Positions 42,510-55,431 of a stretch of 64,000 nucleotides of DNA are shown piece after piece. The position numbers and the translations under genes are program-made. Under the pieces are notes generated by a model. That model was given only the letters and a program-made list of their open reading frames with translations. It did no database searches and was not told the DNA's origin. Source of the DNA: Absidia repens. Its lineage: Eukaryota; Mucoromycota; Mucoromycetes; Mucorales; Cunninghamellaceae. Within the stretch, counting starts at the first letter, position 1. The number at the start of each line of letters is the position of its first letter. The DNA lies in assembly GCA_002105175.1 (NCBI GenBank), contig MCGE01000050.1, positions 62,001 through 126,000 of the forward strand. Reading direction: 5' to 3'.

Positions 42510-43660
42510 ATTTCTATTTTTTCTTATTGGTCTCTAATTTTTTTTTCCCGCTCTTCCTTTCTTTCTTTCTTCCCTTCATGAACGTCCGAATGATATGATG
42601 GCAAGGCTCTTTAGGGTGCTGGTGATCTAGGATTAGTGCTAGAATGTGAATTAGAGGCATTTTCAAAAATGCAAATCAAACATCATGGGGAAACTCTTTC
42701 ATTTTGGATCTAGGATCTTAGCGGGTGTCTCATTAGCTTAGTTTGTCTCTTTTCTTCAATAAAACTTGTTTTTGATCAAGTTAAACATGTATTGTGTTAA
42801 AAAAATGTGTTTGTACTTTAAGTGAAGACCGCTTAATTAGAAGATGTTGCCTTTGCAGTTCCCTTTCAGAGATCCCTTTTACAATTCCATTTATATTGGA
42901 ATGGATCTATTCTTAGCGATTAGTATTGGAGTTCATGGTTCAAAATAAAGCTTGATTCAATGACAGGCACAAAAAAAAAAATGGTGTCAAAGCTTTACAA
43001 TTACGGTGTATTATTAGCGTTGTGCTTTTTTCTTTTCCCTTCAACATCTTCAGGCCCCTAGCTTCCTTTTCCAGGTCAGTATGGATGATTTGAAGCCTCT
43101 CTTACCATGCTTTAGTATTAGTTTTTCCGTAGTCTGTCTGTACATCTAGAAGATGGGTATGAAATTTGATCATGATGTTCTATGAGATACCTGTAGCTAT
43201 TTCAGTTTTACATCGTTCCTTCTTCAGAACCTTTCTTTTACACCGTTTCTCTAAATTAGTGCCCTTGTCGACTAATATTTACCCTTTTTTACATGCCCTT
43301 CCTCTTAGTATAGTGTTTTATGTCATGGGTCAATGAATTTTATTTTTATTTTGCAATAAACAATGGGTGACAGTATTGAACTATTGTACAAATTCCTCTA
43401 CTGTACTGTGGGTTAACAAAGACCACAAGATGATAGTTTATTTTATACTTTTTTCCCCCTGATTTTCCTTATATGCAAAACTCCGATTAACTTCGTCTCA
43501 TGCTGAAGTGTTGACTTTGGCGGTTGCTAAAAAGTGTCGGCTGCGATAATCGATGAAAAGCGTTGATTATGGTTGATGCCCTACGATGATGACTTTGATG
43601 GACACCTAAAGGTGGTAGGTTGTCATGGACTCTGAAAAATACCGGTTATCATGGAAATGG
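42510..43660. repeat. Long direct repeat, copy 1 (of 62537-64000)
   Basis: Collinear with 62537-64000 over about 1.1 kb with many small differences. Shared words include CTCCGCACACATGATTTCTA, TTCATTTTGGATCTAGGATC and GTTGACTTTGGCGGTTGCTA. It contains part of the dispersed-repeat body (CTCTTTCATTTTGGATC). It lacks the solo LTR found in the other copy. An ATG at about 42980 opens a signal-peptide-like frame that ends quickly. Confidence 0.85.
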
Positions 43661-43747
43661 AAGTTCACGTGGTTTAGAAGTTTCGTCTACTTTTTATTTC
43701 AGATAAAATAACTATAAACTAATTGTTTCTAAACTAATCAAACCAAC

Positions 43748-45209
<1,462 letters not shown>

Positions 45210-45696
45210 GATAATTTTTGTTATGAAAAAAAAAAAATAATGAAGAAAATGGAAAAAAATAACAGGGGGAAAAAGCTCACGTTTTATATATCGTTCAAAT
45301 GTAAACACGTGCCTAATAGAGCTTGGTGATTATATAGTTGCATCCAATGTATTAATGACATGAAACAATGTATAGTCTATTGTGCTTCACTCGAAAATAT
45401 TATTCATTCCTGTGACATTGTATCGTAGCATATAGTTGACTTCTATTCCAATATGTACGTAATATATTCATATATTTTATGATTGTGTACTTCTTTTTAT
45501 TTCTTTGGAAGAAATCGAAATAATGTCGATTACTAATGTGTGACTTTATGCTCGTTTACTAATCATTCAAAAAAACAAAAAACAAAAAAAATAGCATCAT
45601 CAACACACGAACAACCAAGTCATTAGCCTCTATAAACGGCCACGGAAAAACCACCGTCCTTTTCCGGAGAAATTATTATGCAAATCAACGTCGGCG

Positions 45697-45729
<33 letters not shown>

Positions 45730-46692
45730 GGCAGAGAAAAAATCCTGGCTGGCTGACCAACATCAAGAGCATTCTTGAATGCCATTCTTCATTCTCCAAA
45801 AGAAGAAAATCCAAAATCAAACAAAGGCAAAAGTAAATGTATGAGTGCTGATAAAATGATCTATAAAAAAAAATCTCACTCCCACCTCAAGAAAAATCCA
45901 CCGCTCTTTTTTTTTTTTTTTTTTTTTTTTTACCATTAACTCCATCATCATCTCTCAAATTATTACAGAAGTTGTCTTCAACAGTAGACCTTTTTTTTTT
46001 TTACATTAATCATCTCGCCCATTTATATTAACAGTGACAATCCATCTGTTTCTGCCTGTTTATACAATACTTCAATAAAATATATCTTTTTATTTTTAAC
46101 CATTGACCGATGTCCATGTTGAGTAGTAAATCGAACCTCTTTATTTTGAGATTGTATACTGTAGTACTGTACAGTATAGCATGCCAACCAGCTCTTTTTC
46201 TCCTGCTCTTTCCCCTTTACGCGTTTCATACTTTCACTTTGTAAAAATTATGCTCCAGTTCAAATGTTTTTGTTTTTTAATGAATGTAGTAGAAAATAAT
46301 ATCCAATACGATACTACGCTATACTATACTATACCAGACTACTTCACAATCTCCTGGATAGCTGGTTGTACCTTGGAGGCGCAGTGTGAATCAATCAGCA
46401 GAACTTTATTCTTCAACCGGATCGAGAAGGTGACAGATATCGCTTAAAAGTAGGAACATTACTACCGCATAGTTGATGTTCATCAAATTCTTTGCTTCCG
46501 TATTAAAACTAATAGTCATTGGGGAAAGTAAAAAAACTAAAACTAAAAATAGAAAAGGTTCAAGGCTTGTGCTTTTTGTTCAAAGCGAGGGCGGGTACTA
46601 AAGAATTCGTATTACGTTGTACTGTACGCACCAAATATTCAATTCTTTTTATCTCTCAAATTATTTTCTTTTCATTTCTTTTTAACACAACT
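45210..46692. other. Intergenic, no gene recognised
   Basis: The left part is the promoter flank of the reductase gene. The rest is AT-rich with poly(T) runs at about 45701-45729 and 45907-45931 and a GTAGTACTGTACAGTATAG palindromic motif near 46160. Frames at 46181-46447 and 46519-46824 are fortuitous; the latter covers the first HET exon in another frame. Confidence 0.5.
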
Positions 46693-48992
46693 ATGGCAAA
46701 AGAAGACTACATAGAACAAGTCTTTAAAGGTACATCAATGCTCCTTTCAAAAAAAAAAAATACAGTAAATAACAAAAATAATACATTGCCATGGCTCCAC
46801 CGCTCTTCTTGTTATATATTATAGACGACACTAAGCAGAAGGAACAGTCATTTCAAATTGTCCTTATCGACATGGAAAAGACCATCAAAGAAGGAAAAAT
46901 ACAATGTGTTAAAAAACCACTGGAAGGAAATACGGAAAAAGAATTAAGCTTTGTAGCACTCTCCTATCGTTGGGATGAATTACACGAAACAACCATTGAT
47001 ACGTATCTTGGTTATCTAGCATCTGTTACATCATTTGATTTGGATGATTTGATTCATCTATGCCTTGTGATAAGGAACCAACCCGACCTAGAAAACATCA
47101 ATTATCTGTGGGTGGATGCGATTTGTGTCGATCAAAGCAACCCGATCAAACGGAAAGCGACGGTTCACCGCATGGCCGACATTTACAAGAAGGCCACGTA
47201 CATTTTGGCTGTTCCCGACCTTCACAAGCAATACCTGCAAAGCATCTCGGAAGCAAGTTTTGAAATTTTATGCGATATTCAAATGCACAGTGATTATATT
47301 TATCATCTCCTTCAAGAAAATACAGCCGAACTCAATGAATTAGACGATGAATTTCTCAACAAAATCGGCGCACCAACAGACTCTGAATTAAGATACCAGA
47401 TGACCAAATATACCGATTACTTTGCGGCTGGATTTACAACCTTAAGAGAAGATGATTGGCCACATAATTCCATGGAGATCCTCGATCAAGTCTACCATAC
47501 CAGTCAAGAATCCGATGGTACAACCCGTGGTCTTAGAAAATGGTTCACTCGTATGAAAAAGAAAATAAGTACAAAAACAACAACAACAACAGCATCAACA
47601 GTAGGTGATGCTAATCCCTGGTCTCAAATTTGGCACCCGTCTCAAATTTCGTTATCTGACTTTATTATGAACATAAGGTGGCCTGACCCACCGCATTATT
47701 TTGACCACCCTTCATTGCTCACGTTGAATGCTCGCATGAAGGTATCATGGAAACAACAGATATACGAAAGAAACATTAGCATCCGTCGAGGGGTGAAATT
47801 TTTGTGCGATCTCATCCGTGATTGGTCCTCACGTGTTTGGGTGATTAGCGAATTCCACATTGCAAAAGAGAAGAATAACCTCAAGTATTGGTTTATTGCA
47901 CTGAGTGTACAGGATTTCTGGTTATCATCACAGAATTTTACGCTTTTCAGATTTGACTTTAATGAACCTGCCTTCTCTTCTGCCATCCAAAAATATATAG
48001 CAAATCAAATGATGCCATCGACATGGACGTGCCCCTCCACTCTTCTGCCATTCAAAACTATAGCAAATCAGATGATGCCATCGACATGGATGTACCCCTC
48101 CACTTATACTTTCATGATACTTTGATCAAGCAACTCAATCAACAAACGTTTCTTGAAATGATACTGAAATCCAAGGCAAGCAAACATGGTAAGATTACTG
48201 TACCGATTTTTTTTTTTTTTTTTTTTTTTTTTGGAAATTGGCATTTAATATTAAAAAATAATTTATATCTATCTGATCTATGATAATGTGGTTAGAGGAT
48301 CGATTTTATGCCATTCTGCCGCAATCGAAATATAAAACCAATATCTACCAAGTGAGCCATTGGGAAGTCCATTCGCTAGTACAGGTCAAATTGAGGCTAT
48401 TCGAGATTATGGATATTGAAGACAAGGTAAATCTCTTATTTCTGTCTGGCGTCTACGATTCGAAACCTAAGGTCGATACATTACCCACATTTGCAACATC
48501 GAATATCAGTTGGAAAACCCCTGCTACGAGGCGCTTTACAGACAATCCATGCAATTTTGACTTTAATGACAAATCCACTATTACACTCCATTATAATCAT
48601 GATGCCAACCTGTATTACCTTCGAGTGATACCCCGGAATATTACGTGGGATGGATGGACGAAAAAACAGACAAAAACAATTATTTTTCCGAAGTGGTCCA
48701 TGCTAGAAAAACAAAATTATTCAACGATTGTCATCAATTCAAAGATGATGATGATGATGATAATGATCATAACCATAGTAGCTCCAAAATGGCCATCGTA
48801 TCTATCTCTCCTATTACCAGAGGAGAAATGCTCTTGCCTTTTTTCAATGGAGACATAAACAGTGATTTTAGAATTCATTTGATTGGAAGTTTTTACGAAA
48901 ACAAATGGTTGTTGTCTAACGAATTTCATGAACATAAAGGATGGGATCATCACTACAATAACGATAAACATACCATTTTTAATATCTATTGA
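46693..48992 (+). pseudogene. HET-domain protein gene with frameshifts
   Basis: Three exons: 46693-46729 (37 nt), 46825-48188 and 48296-48992. Splice sites match the paralogue at 51625. Exon 2 encodes the HET core: ALSYRWDELHETTID, then LWVDAICVDQSNPIKRKAT and MADIYKKATYILAVPDLH, and later WSSRVWVISEFHIA. Near 47977-48104 a direct tandem repeat of 65 and 63 bases has duplicated SSAIQ...VPLH. The two extra bases shift the frame, so exon 2 runs into a stop at 48123-48125 instead of continuing to its own splice donor. A second shift lies near 48625 (RVIP to EYYVGW). The C-terminus ends IFNIY. The HET core is intact, so a truncated protein remains possible. HET domains act in fungal non-self recognition and cell death. 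Confidence 0.82.
47977..48104 (+). repeat. Tandem duplication, 65 + 63 bp, inside a HET gene
   Basis: Two adjacent copies beginning TCTTCTGCCATYCAAAA and ending CCCCTCCAC. They differ by a two-base indel (AAATATATAGC versus AACTATAGC) and a few substitutions. A 63-base copy preserves the frame; the 65-base copy does not. Confidence 0.9.
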
Positions 48993-49194
48993 CATTCAAT
49001 GGATCCTGATGTCAATGATCGAATAAATATCAATTAGTATTTTTTCCTACAACAACTGCTCGCATAATGTAGTACTGTATTGTCTTGTATACAGGAAAAT
49101 GAGAGTGAACGTCACTTTTTTTATCTGTGTTATTGGCAAGTGTGATGTTTCGTTTGTGTTGTGCTGAAGTCTTTTCTTTCAGTTGAGCTCTCTC

Positions 49195-49724
49195 TCTATC
49201 ATATCATACATACCATACTTTCGGTCAAATTAAAACTGTATGAATGGATGGATACAAAGGATGAATTGACGTTTGCGCTTTTATCATGCTATCGAAAAGA
49301 ACGTGACTTGACGCTGATCTTACCGACGTTTGCAACCCCTACTATTTATTGGCCCTCTTCCGCTGGCTGTTTTAGTACGAGTAACGAGGATGGTATCCTG
49401 GCTTTCAATTTTGACTTGACCGATGAGACCACTATTACGCTCCATCACATAGATGGCTTGTATTATCCTCACCGGAAACCATTTGAATACTATGTACATA
49501 CCGATCAGCATCATCATAAAGACGCTTGTCAGGATTTTCTTTTGGAAAAGATAACACTCTGCAGGCGTATGCTGAACGATGATGATCGACTTGATGTCAC
49601 TGCTATCATATTCCTCATATTGCATTCCGTGGTAGTGATTCTTCTCAAAAACATCCTGCGCCCACCACCTTTTGGATTCAACTCATTGGCAATTTTGGTC
49701 AAAAATAAATTTTTGAGATACTAA
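49195..49724 (+). pseudogene. C-terminal fragment of a HET-like gene
   Basis: Starting after a TTTCTTTCAG acceptor-like site, the frame encodes SVKLKLYEWMDTKDE, LPTFATPTIYW, FNFDLTDETTITL and FEYYV. These match in order the region after the second splice site in the 46693 gene and residues of about 530-650 in the 51625 gene. The HET core is absent. Near the end the expected LIG.F..K(W)IF segment lies in a different frame with a stop. This is a truncated, shifted remnant right behind the 46693 pseudogene, perhaps left by a tandem duplication. Confidence 0.75.
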
Positions 49725-49730
49725 TGGTAA

Positions 49731-50000
49731 AAAAAAAAAAAAAAAAAAAAAAATACAAGACATATTTTATTCATATGTAGAGATAAAACGACGACAACTA
49801 CAGCAACACTAAGTAAAGCCAGTTAAGACGGGGTTTCATAACAACTGTTTCTTAAGATGAAGGCTATCGTCTATGGAGTCAAGGAATCACAATTTTAAAA
49901 TGAAAGGGGGTTTCCCCACGCATGGGTGTATTGCATCTTTTTCAAATGGGTGTGAATCAAGGTTCTAGCCACTCTTCCAGTTGCACCATCTCGTCAATGC
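49731..50000 (-). repeat. Degenerate dispersed repeat copy F
   Basis: A poly(A) run (49731-49753) is followed by GACATATTTTATTCATATG and later AAAATGAAAGGGGGTTTCCC, which resemble the repeat body, with a divergent middle. Membership is likely but weak. Confidence 0.5.
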
Positions 50001-51624
50001 AGAAGAAAAACACCAAACTATAAAACCACGTGAACGGTGCCTGAAAATTGATGCCACCCATCTTTGGACTGTGTTTATGCTCTAAGGGGTCGCCGACCAA
50101 AATGTCACATGTTTGGAGGCGTCTAATCCAGTCCTATCAAACTCCCCGCCCCGTCCCAGTCTTTATAAGAATAAGTATAACATATTGACGATGTATGTTG
50201 AGAATAAACTATATGATCAAAAGGCAGCGATAAAATATATTGGGGAGGAGAACGAGATAAGAGGTATGTAATAAAGAAAGGAAAAGGGGGGGGGGATGAA
50301 CGTGTTGTTGAATGATGAATAAATAGGTTAGGAAATTTAATTCAGTTTATCGTCCATCTTACCTACAAACGTTTCCAAAGGTCATCGGAAGAGAATCTGA
50401 TCATCATTTTATCGTAAAACATAAAAAAAAATGGATACTGAACTCTTTTATCTCGTTTATTCTATTGAAAGTTATTCTAATATCTTACCCCCTTTTTCCT
50501 TAGCTTGCAAACATTACGTTATGGTCGATGATGATTCCAAGTGGAAAGGTAGGAGGGGTGGCTAACGGTCCGAAATTTGATGTTGGATATGAATATGTCG
50601 TTTTGACTTTTGTTGAAAAATAACATTTACTCTCTCTCTCAGTCACTTTGCTTTTCCTTCCTCTCCTTGAAAAAAAAAGATGATATTGAAACTTGGTTTT
50701 ATGATTCAACATCTGCAGCTTGCCTATTACTAAAGATATTTTGGCAAATATACCGTTCATGACACTGTGTACATATTTATAGGATTGATTTGATTAAATA
50801 TACTGCTTCCTCTGGTGGGATTTTTCTTTTTCTCAATGGAGGACATGACACGAGAAGGATAGGCGATTTGTGTATGAGGTAAAAAAACAATAACATCGAT
50901 GCCCATGTAATTATCTGAATAGGGAAGTATACTGTTTTGGCATTCACGGAGCGAAAGCGAGCGAAGGAAGGGGTAGAGGCAACGGCATATGGATGGATTA
51001 AGGAAAAATGTGTGATGGGATTCGTATAAAAAAAAAGTCGCGGGATTTGAAATGTATGTTCATTGGTAGAAACATTTTCAGGGACGAAAAATGAAACAAA
51101 AAAATTAGCCAACATGCATATCTTCCAACTGTCTAATGAACAAAAAGGATTTGTGTGTTACAGTATAAAGTTTGGGGTTGAATCAGAGAATAAGTGAGAC
51201 AAAGTGATGTCGAGTGAAATGACGAAGACATTTTTGAAATAAAATGTGTAAGCGGTGTTGGAATAATTTCAGCATTTCCACTGTACTCAGATATTATTGG
51301 ATGGAAGTAGGATACTGCCGTGATGAAAGAATAAAGAATAGAAGAATAAATGATTGTTGGAAAAAAAGGGAGGTATTTGTTTTTTCAACTATATTTCTAT
51401 GTGTCACGAATTAGTATCAATCAAATACCCCAGTTGTCATCAGCCCACATGGTCATCATTCATTCCAATGTTTTTTGATAGTCCATGCGAGCCAAGTTCA
51501 AAATAGGCAAACGCCACAGAGCACGCACCTAAAGCTTATTTTCTTTTTACTCCCCTGAGTATATATTTTTAGCTTTATTCTATTTACTTCTTTTCTTTTC
51601 CTTTCATTATTTTATTGACCCATC
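50001..51624. other. Intergenic, no gene recognised
   Basis: Contains AT-rich sequence, a run of ten Gs near 50290 and two minus-strand frames (50500-50760, 50777-51115) without recognisable domains. The right end is the presumed promoter of the intact HET gene, with a CT-rich tract at about 51570-51605. Confidence 0.5.
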
Positions 51625-54174
51625 ATGGCAAACGAAAACGGTACTGTCCCTATTGCGAAAGGTATATCCATATTTATTATATAAAAAAAAAACAGAGCTG
51701 TTCTTTACTAACAAGTCATTCTCTCGACATTTTATTTTTTTTATTTTGAAAAATATAGTTCAACCCACCGGAGAAAATCTGTCTCAAGTCCCTATGGCGA
51801 AAGAAGATGGTACTAAATCCATAGCAAAAGGTATGTACACTTACTCAAAGTATTTATTATAAAAAAAAACAGAGCGACCCTTTACTAACAAGACATTCCC
51901 TCGACACCTTTGTCTTAAAAAATAGTTCAGCCCACTGAAGAAACCCTGTCTCAGACCACTACGACGAATGATGATGGTGTTGTTCCTATCGCTAAAAGTA
52001 TGTCACTATTGCTCAAACTAATTATATAAAATATGTAGAGCTCTTTAACTAACAAGATTTCCCTGGATACTTTTGAATAAATAGGTCAACCGGTCGAAGA
52101 AAAACCGTTCCAGGTCGTACTTATCGATATCAAAAAGGCCGCCCATGAAAACATCATCCATTGCGTTGAAAAGCCGTTGATGGAATCTGGTGATTTAAAA
52201 TATGTGGCGATTTCATACCGTTGGGGTGAATTACACGAAACCACCGTGGATACGCATCTGGGGTATTTGGCATCGATCACCTCATTTGGCTTGGATTCAT
52301 TTTTCCAATTGTGTCGCACCATGTCGCAGGAAGTCGACTTGAAGGATATGGACTATGTATGGGTGGATGCGATCTGTGTGGACCAAAACAATTATGAAAA
52401 ACGCAAGGCCACCATTTATCAAATGACCAATATCTATCATCGAGCCAATTACATTGTTGCCGTGCCGGATTTCCATTTACGCCATTTGGAAAAAGTGAAC
52501 AAGAAACATGCCGAAATCATTCAAGGATCCAAGAAATACAGCACATACATTTATCACTTGATTCATGGCAATACCGATCTACTGGATGAGTGTGATTCTG
52601 CGTTTCTCGATGAACACCATGTCCCCGACGACCGCCACTTGCGATATTTATTGAAAAAATACACGGAGCATTTTTCTGCTGGCTTTACAACTTCCAAGGA
52701 ACATGATGAACATTATGATGCTGATGTCACTCTGGATCATATCTATGAAACTAATTTGGCCTCCCAAAAAAGGGTCAAGAATCATCATAGCCGAAAGCTG
52801 TACAAGAAAATCCTCAAGAAGATTGGGATTGACAGGGGAAAAAAAGAAGATCCTCTCGACAACCGCGATGTCAGCGAATTACATAAATGTGATAAGGTGC
52901 ATGCGTGTCCTTTATCGCTCTTTGGCAGTGATCCGGAATCCTACGAGGAGGTGGTGGCGGAAAAGAATGGAACGGACCATGAACACGACAAGTATGAAGA
53001 AAGGCGACAAAAGGACTTGGAAGCTACCAAATGGAGGCTAGTGATTCCCGAACGCAGTGCCAGTATCCGGCAATCCATGGACTTCTTATCGGACTTGATT
53101 CAAGATTGGTCGACACGTGTATGGGTGATCAGTGAATATGGCATTGCGCAAACGAAGAAAAGTGGGAAAATGAAGTATTGGTTTATACAACTGAGTCAAG
53201 CCAGTTCCAGATCGCATGTTGGTCATCGCCATGACAAGTTTTTTGAATTCGACTTTTCGTGTGATGCTTCTGTCATTTCCTCAGGCTCCTCCATCAATTT
53301 GCATCGTTCGCCTTCGCTACACTCTATTACTCCAACCGTCGGTAGTAAACGCAAACGGGCATCCTGTACGGTGTTTGAATCCTTCCATGATACCGTCCAA
53401 AATCAACTCAATCATCAAAGCTTCTTGGAAAAAATGCTCAAGTCCAAGGCCAGCCGGAACGAAGATCGCATGCACGCCATTTTGCCAACGTCCGAGTATA
53501 AGCACAAGCTAGTGAGCAAAGAACAAGTGGGCCACTGGAAGATCTCTGATTTGATTTCCGTCAAATTGCAACTCTACGACTGGACAAACACCAAGGATAA
53601 ATGGCAGCTTTTATTCTTGTCCACCTTCACCGACCATGTCAGTGGGACCTTACCCACGTTTGCTACCTCCAACATCGTTTGGCCTGGTCCTGAAATGTAT
53701 CCCACGCTCCTGGAAGATGGCCAATACAAATGTAATTTTGATTTGACCAGGGATGATTCCATTCAACTCACAGCCCTCGACACCTCCACCACCACCACCA
53801 GCAAAAAGAAGCAATATAAACTCACCATCAAGCCAAAGGAATATTATCAGCATAAGCACTACCAAGTGTCACTTTTGTCGGGTCGTGAACGAAAGGACGA
53901 GGCCGTGTTACGTCGACTCCTGCAACTCGATTTCCCCACCGACTTGCCTGACATGATTTGTATTCCGAATTTCACTGGCCATTTCATCCAGAACAACCAC
54001 ACTATGGCTGTGTTGACCAAGAGCATTTATTTGATCGGCTGCTCGGCGAAAAATAAATGGATCCTCAAGTTTGAATGCGACTTTCAACAGCCACCCGTGG
54101 CCAACTTGCAAAACTGGGAACGCCATGCCTGTGATGTGACAAACACCCTTGCTGCTGGGGTTGATATCTATTAA
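51625..54174 (+). CDS. HET-domain (heterokaryon incompatibility-like) protein, four exons
   Basis: Exons 51625-51661, 51759-51830, 51926-51997 and 52085-54174 join in one open frame of 756 residues. The HET core lies at about residues 101-190: VAISYRWGELHETTVDTHLG, then YVWVDAICVDQNNYEKRKAT, MTNIYHRANYIVAVPDFH. WSTRVWVISEYGIA follows further on, equivalent to the family's arginine-tryptophan motif. The C-terminal half, shared by all local paralogues, includes LPTFATSNIVWPG and ends GVDIY. The two middle exons are both 72 nt and encode similar 24-residue segments (VQPTGENLSQ and VQPTEETLSQ), a tandem exon duplication absent from the 46693 paralogue. All introns are short and contain CTAAC branch-type sequences. 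HET proteins trigger incompatibility cell death in other fungi; a recognition role here is inference. No signal peptide or membrane segment. Confidence 0.88.
51759..52084 (+). repeat. Tandemly duplicated exon-intron unit (~160-167 bp)
   Basis: The exon at 51759 and its intron are repeated at 51926. Both exons are 72 nt, phase 1, and begin TTCARCCCAC. Introns share TATTTATTAT, AAAAAAACAGAG and a TTTACTAACAAG branch region. The intron before 51759 belongs to the same series. Confidence 0.88.
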
Positions 54175-54338
54175 TTGGATGGATGGCGTTTTATAGATTA
54201 GATTTTTATATTATATATGTTTAATAAAATGATGCGATTTCCTCCATATGACGAGGATTTTGGCTTTTTAATTAAATTAGACACACCTGTATTCTGCATC
54301 ATAGTAAGCGGGCCTTTGGAGCTCAAGTGGCTTCAGTT

Positions 54339-54343
<5 letters not shown>
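54175..54343. other. 3' flank of the HET gene
   Basis: Contains AATAAA at about 54222, 48 bases after the stop codon, the likely poly(A) signal. The LINE fragment begins at the poly(T) run. Confidence 0.5.
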
Positions 54344-54369
<26 letters not shown>

Positions 54370-55431
54370 GTAAAGTGTCATTTATTAAAATAAAGACCTG
54401 GAAACACGTCGTGGTGAGAGGTGTCCAGTTAAAGGATATGAAAAGTAGAAAAAATAAGGAAGATGTAAGAGAGGGGAGAGTATGGTGAACACTGACAGGC
54501 GGAAATGGAAGATGGGGGAACTATACTAAGGGGTCGGGTAACGTAGGAGACAATAGCAGATCAGCATAGTGGTTTACAAAGTGCTGGGGGCAAAAGGGCT
54601 TGGGAAGAGAGAGAGGCGGAGACGGTTTTGATGATATAGGAAGGAGAGAAAGGAACGTTGTCGAAAATATTTGCCCAGTGTGCCGTCCAGATTGCATGGA
54701 GCGTCATACCCAGGAATTGATGCCAGTGGTGGTGGGATATAGTGGTGATGTCGGGGGAGTTGTGAAAGAAAAGGAGACTATACCAGATTATATCCGGATC
54801 AAAAGGGTGAGTTGGTAGAAGGAGAGACCAGATGGCTTGCCAGACTTGCAAACGAGATGAACAATTGATGGCGAGATGGCGGGTGTCTTGGGAAGGGTAG
54901 AAGCAGTATTGACAATGAGGTGATGGATATGTACTGGGCATGAAATGGTTTAGACGATTCATAGACGGCCATTTGTTGTGGATTAATCTAAACCAAGTGT
55001 TCCGGGCAGGAGGGGTGAGACGGATTTTCCAAAATTGTGACCATTGTTTTGGAGAAATAGGGTGAGGGCCAAAAAAGGTGGGGTATTGGGATTGGTGGTG
55101 GAGGGTGCGGATATCACGACTGGAGTAGCGGAGTGATTTGATATGCTCCCATAGTTGCGGCCCCAGGGATGGTGATGGTGTAGGTGTAGGTGTTGTATCG
55201 GTAAAGAAGAGGTGGGAAATCCGTGATAATGGTGCGAATCGGGGGTTGGGTGAAAGTGTAGATTTGAGCTGGTTGGTATAAGTGCTACCAAATGGGAGAG
55301 ACGGGATAGGGGTTGGTTTGAAAAAAAGGTGGGCGTGGAAAGGTTGGGTTGTAAAAATATCTTGACCTCGGAGGAAACGATATTTTTTTTTGTGAAGCCA
55401 ATGAGAGGATGGAAGAGAGATGCCTCTCATA
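54344..55431 (-). mobile_element. 5'-truncated LINE copy with poly(A) tail
   Basis: On the minus strand it ends in a poly(A) tail (54369-54344). It carries one open frame (55430-54561) equivalent to the C-terminal quarter of LINE ORF2. Its 5' junction falls at CTCTCATACGC in duplicated unit 3, where the homology to units 1, 2 and 4 resumes. It belongs to a different LINE subfamily from the full-length element. Confidence 0.85.
54561..55430 (-). pseudogene. LINE ORF2 C-terminal fragment
   Basis: 289 codons without a stop. The frame has a zinc-knuckle-like CQYCFYPSQDTRHLAINC, as in the full LINE's C-terminus, and a SSHWLHKKKYRFLRG segment closely matching the fragment at 61380. Endonuclease and reverse transcriptase are absent through 5' truncation, so it is a non-functional remnant even though the frame is open. 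Confidence 0.82.

Noticed and set aside
48280..48858. Independent 192-residue gene
   Set aside because: It is the third exon of the HET pseudogene read from an intronic ATG, with the later part in the wrong frame.
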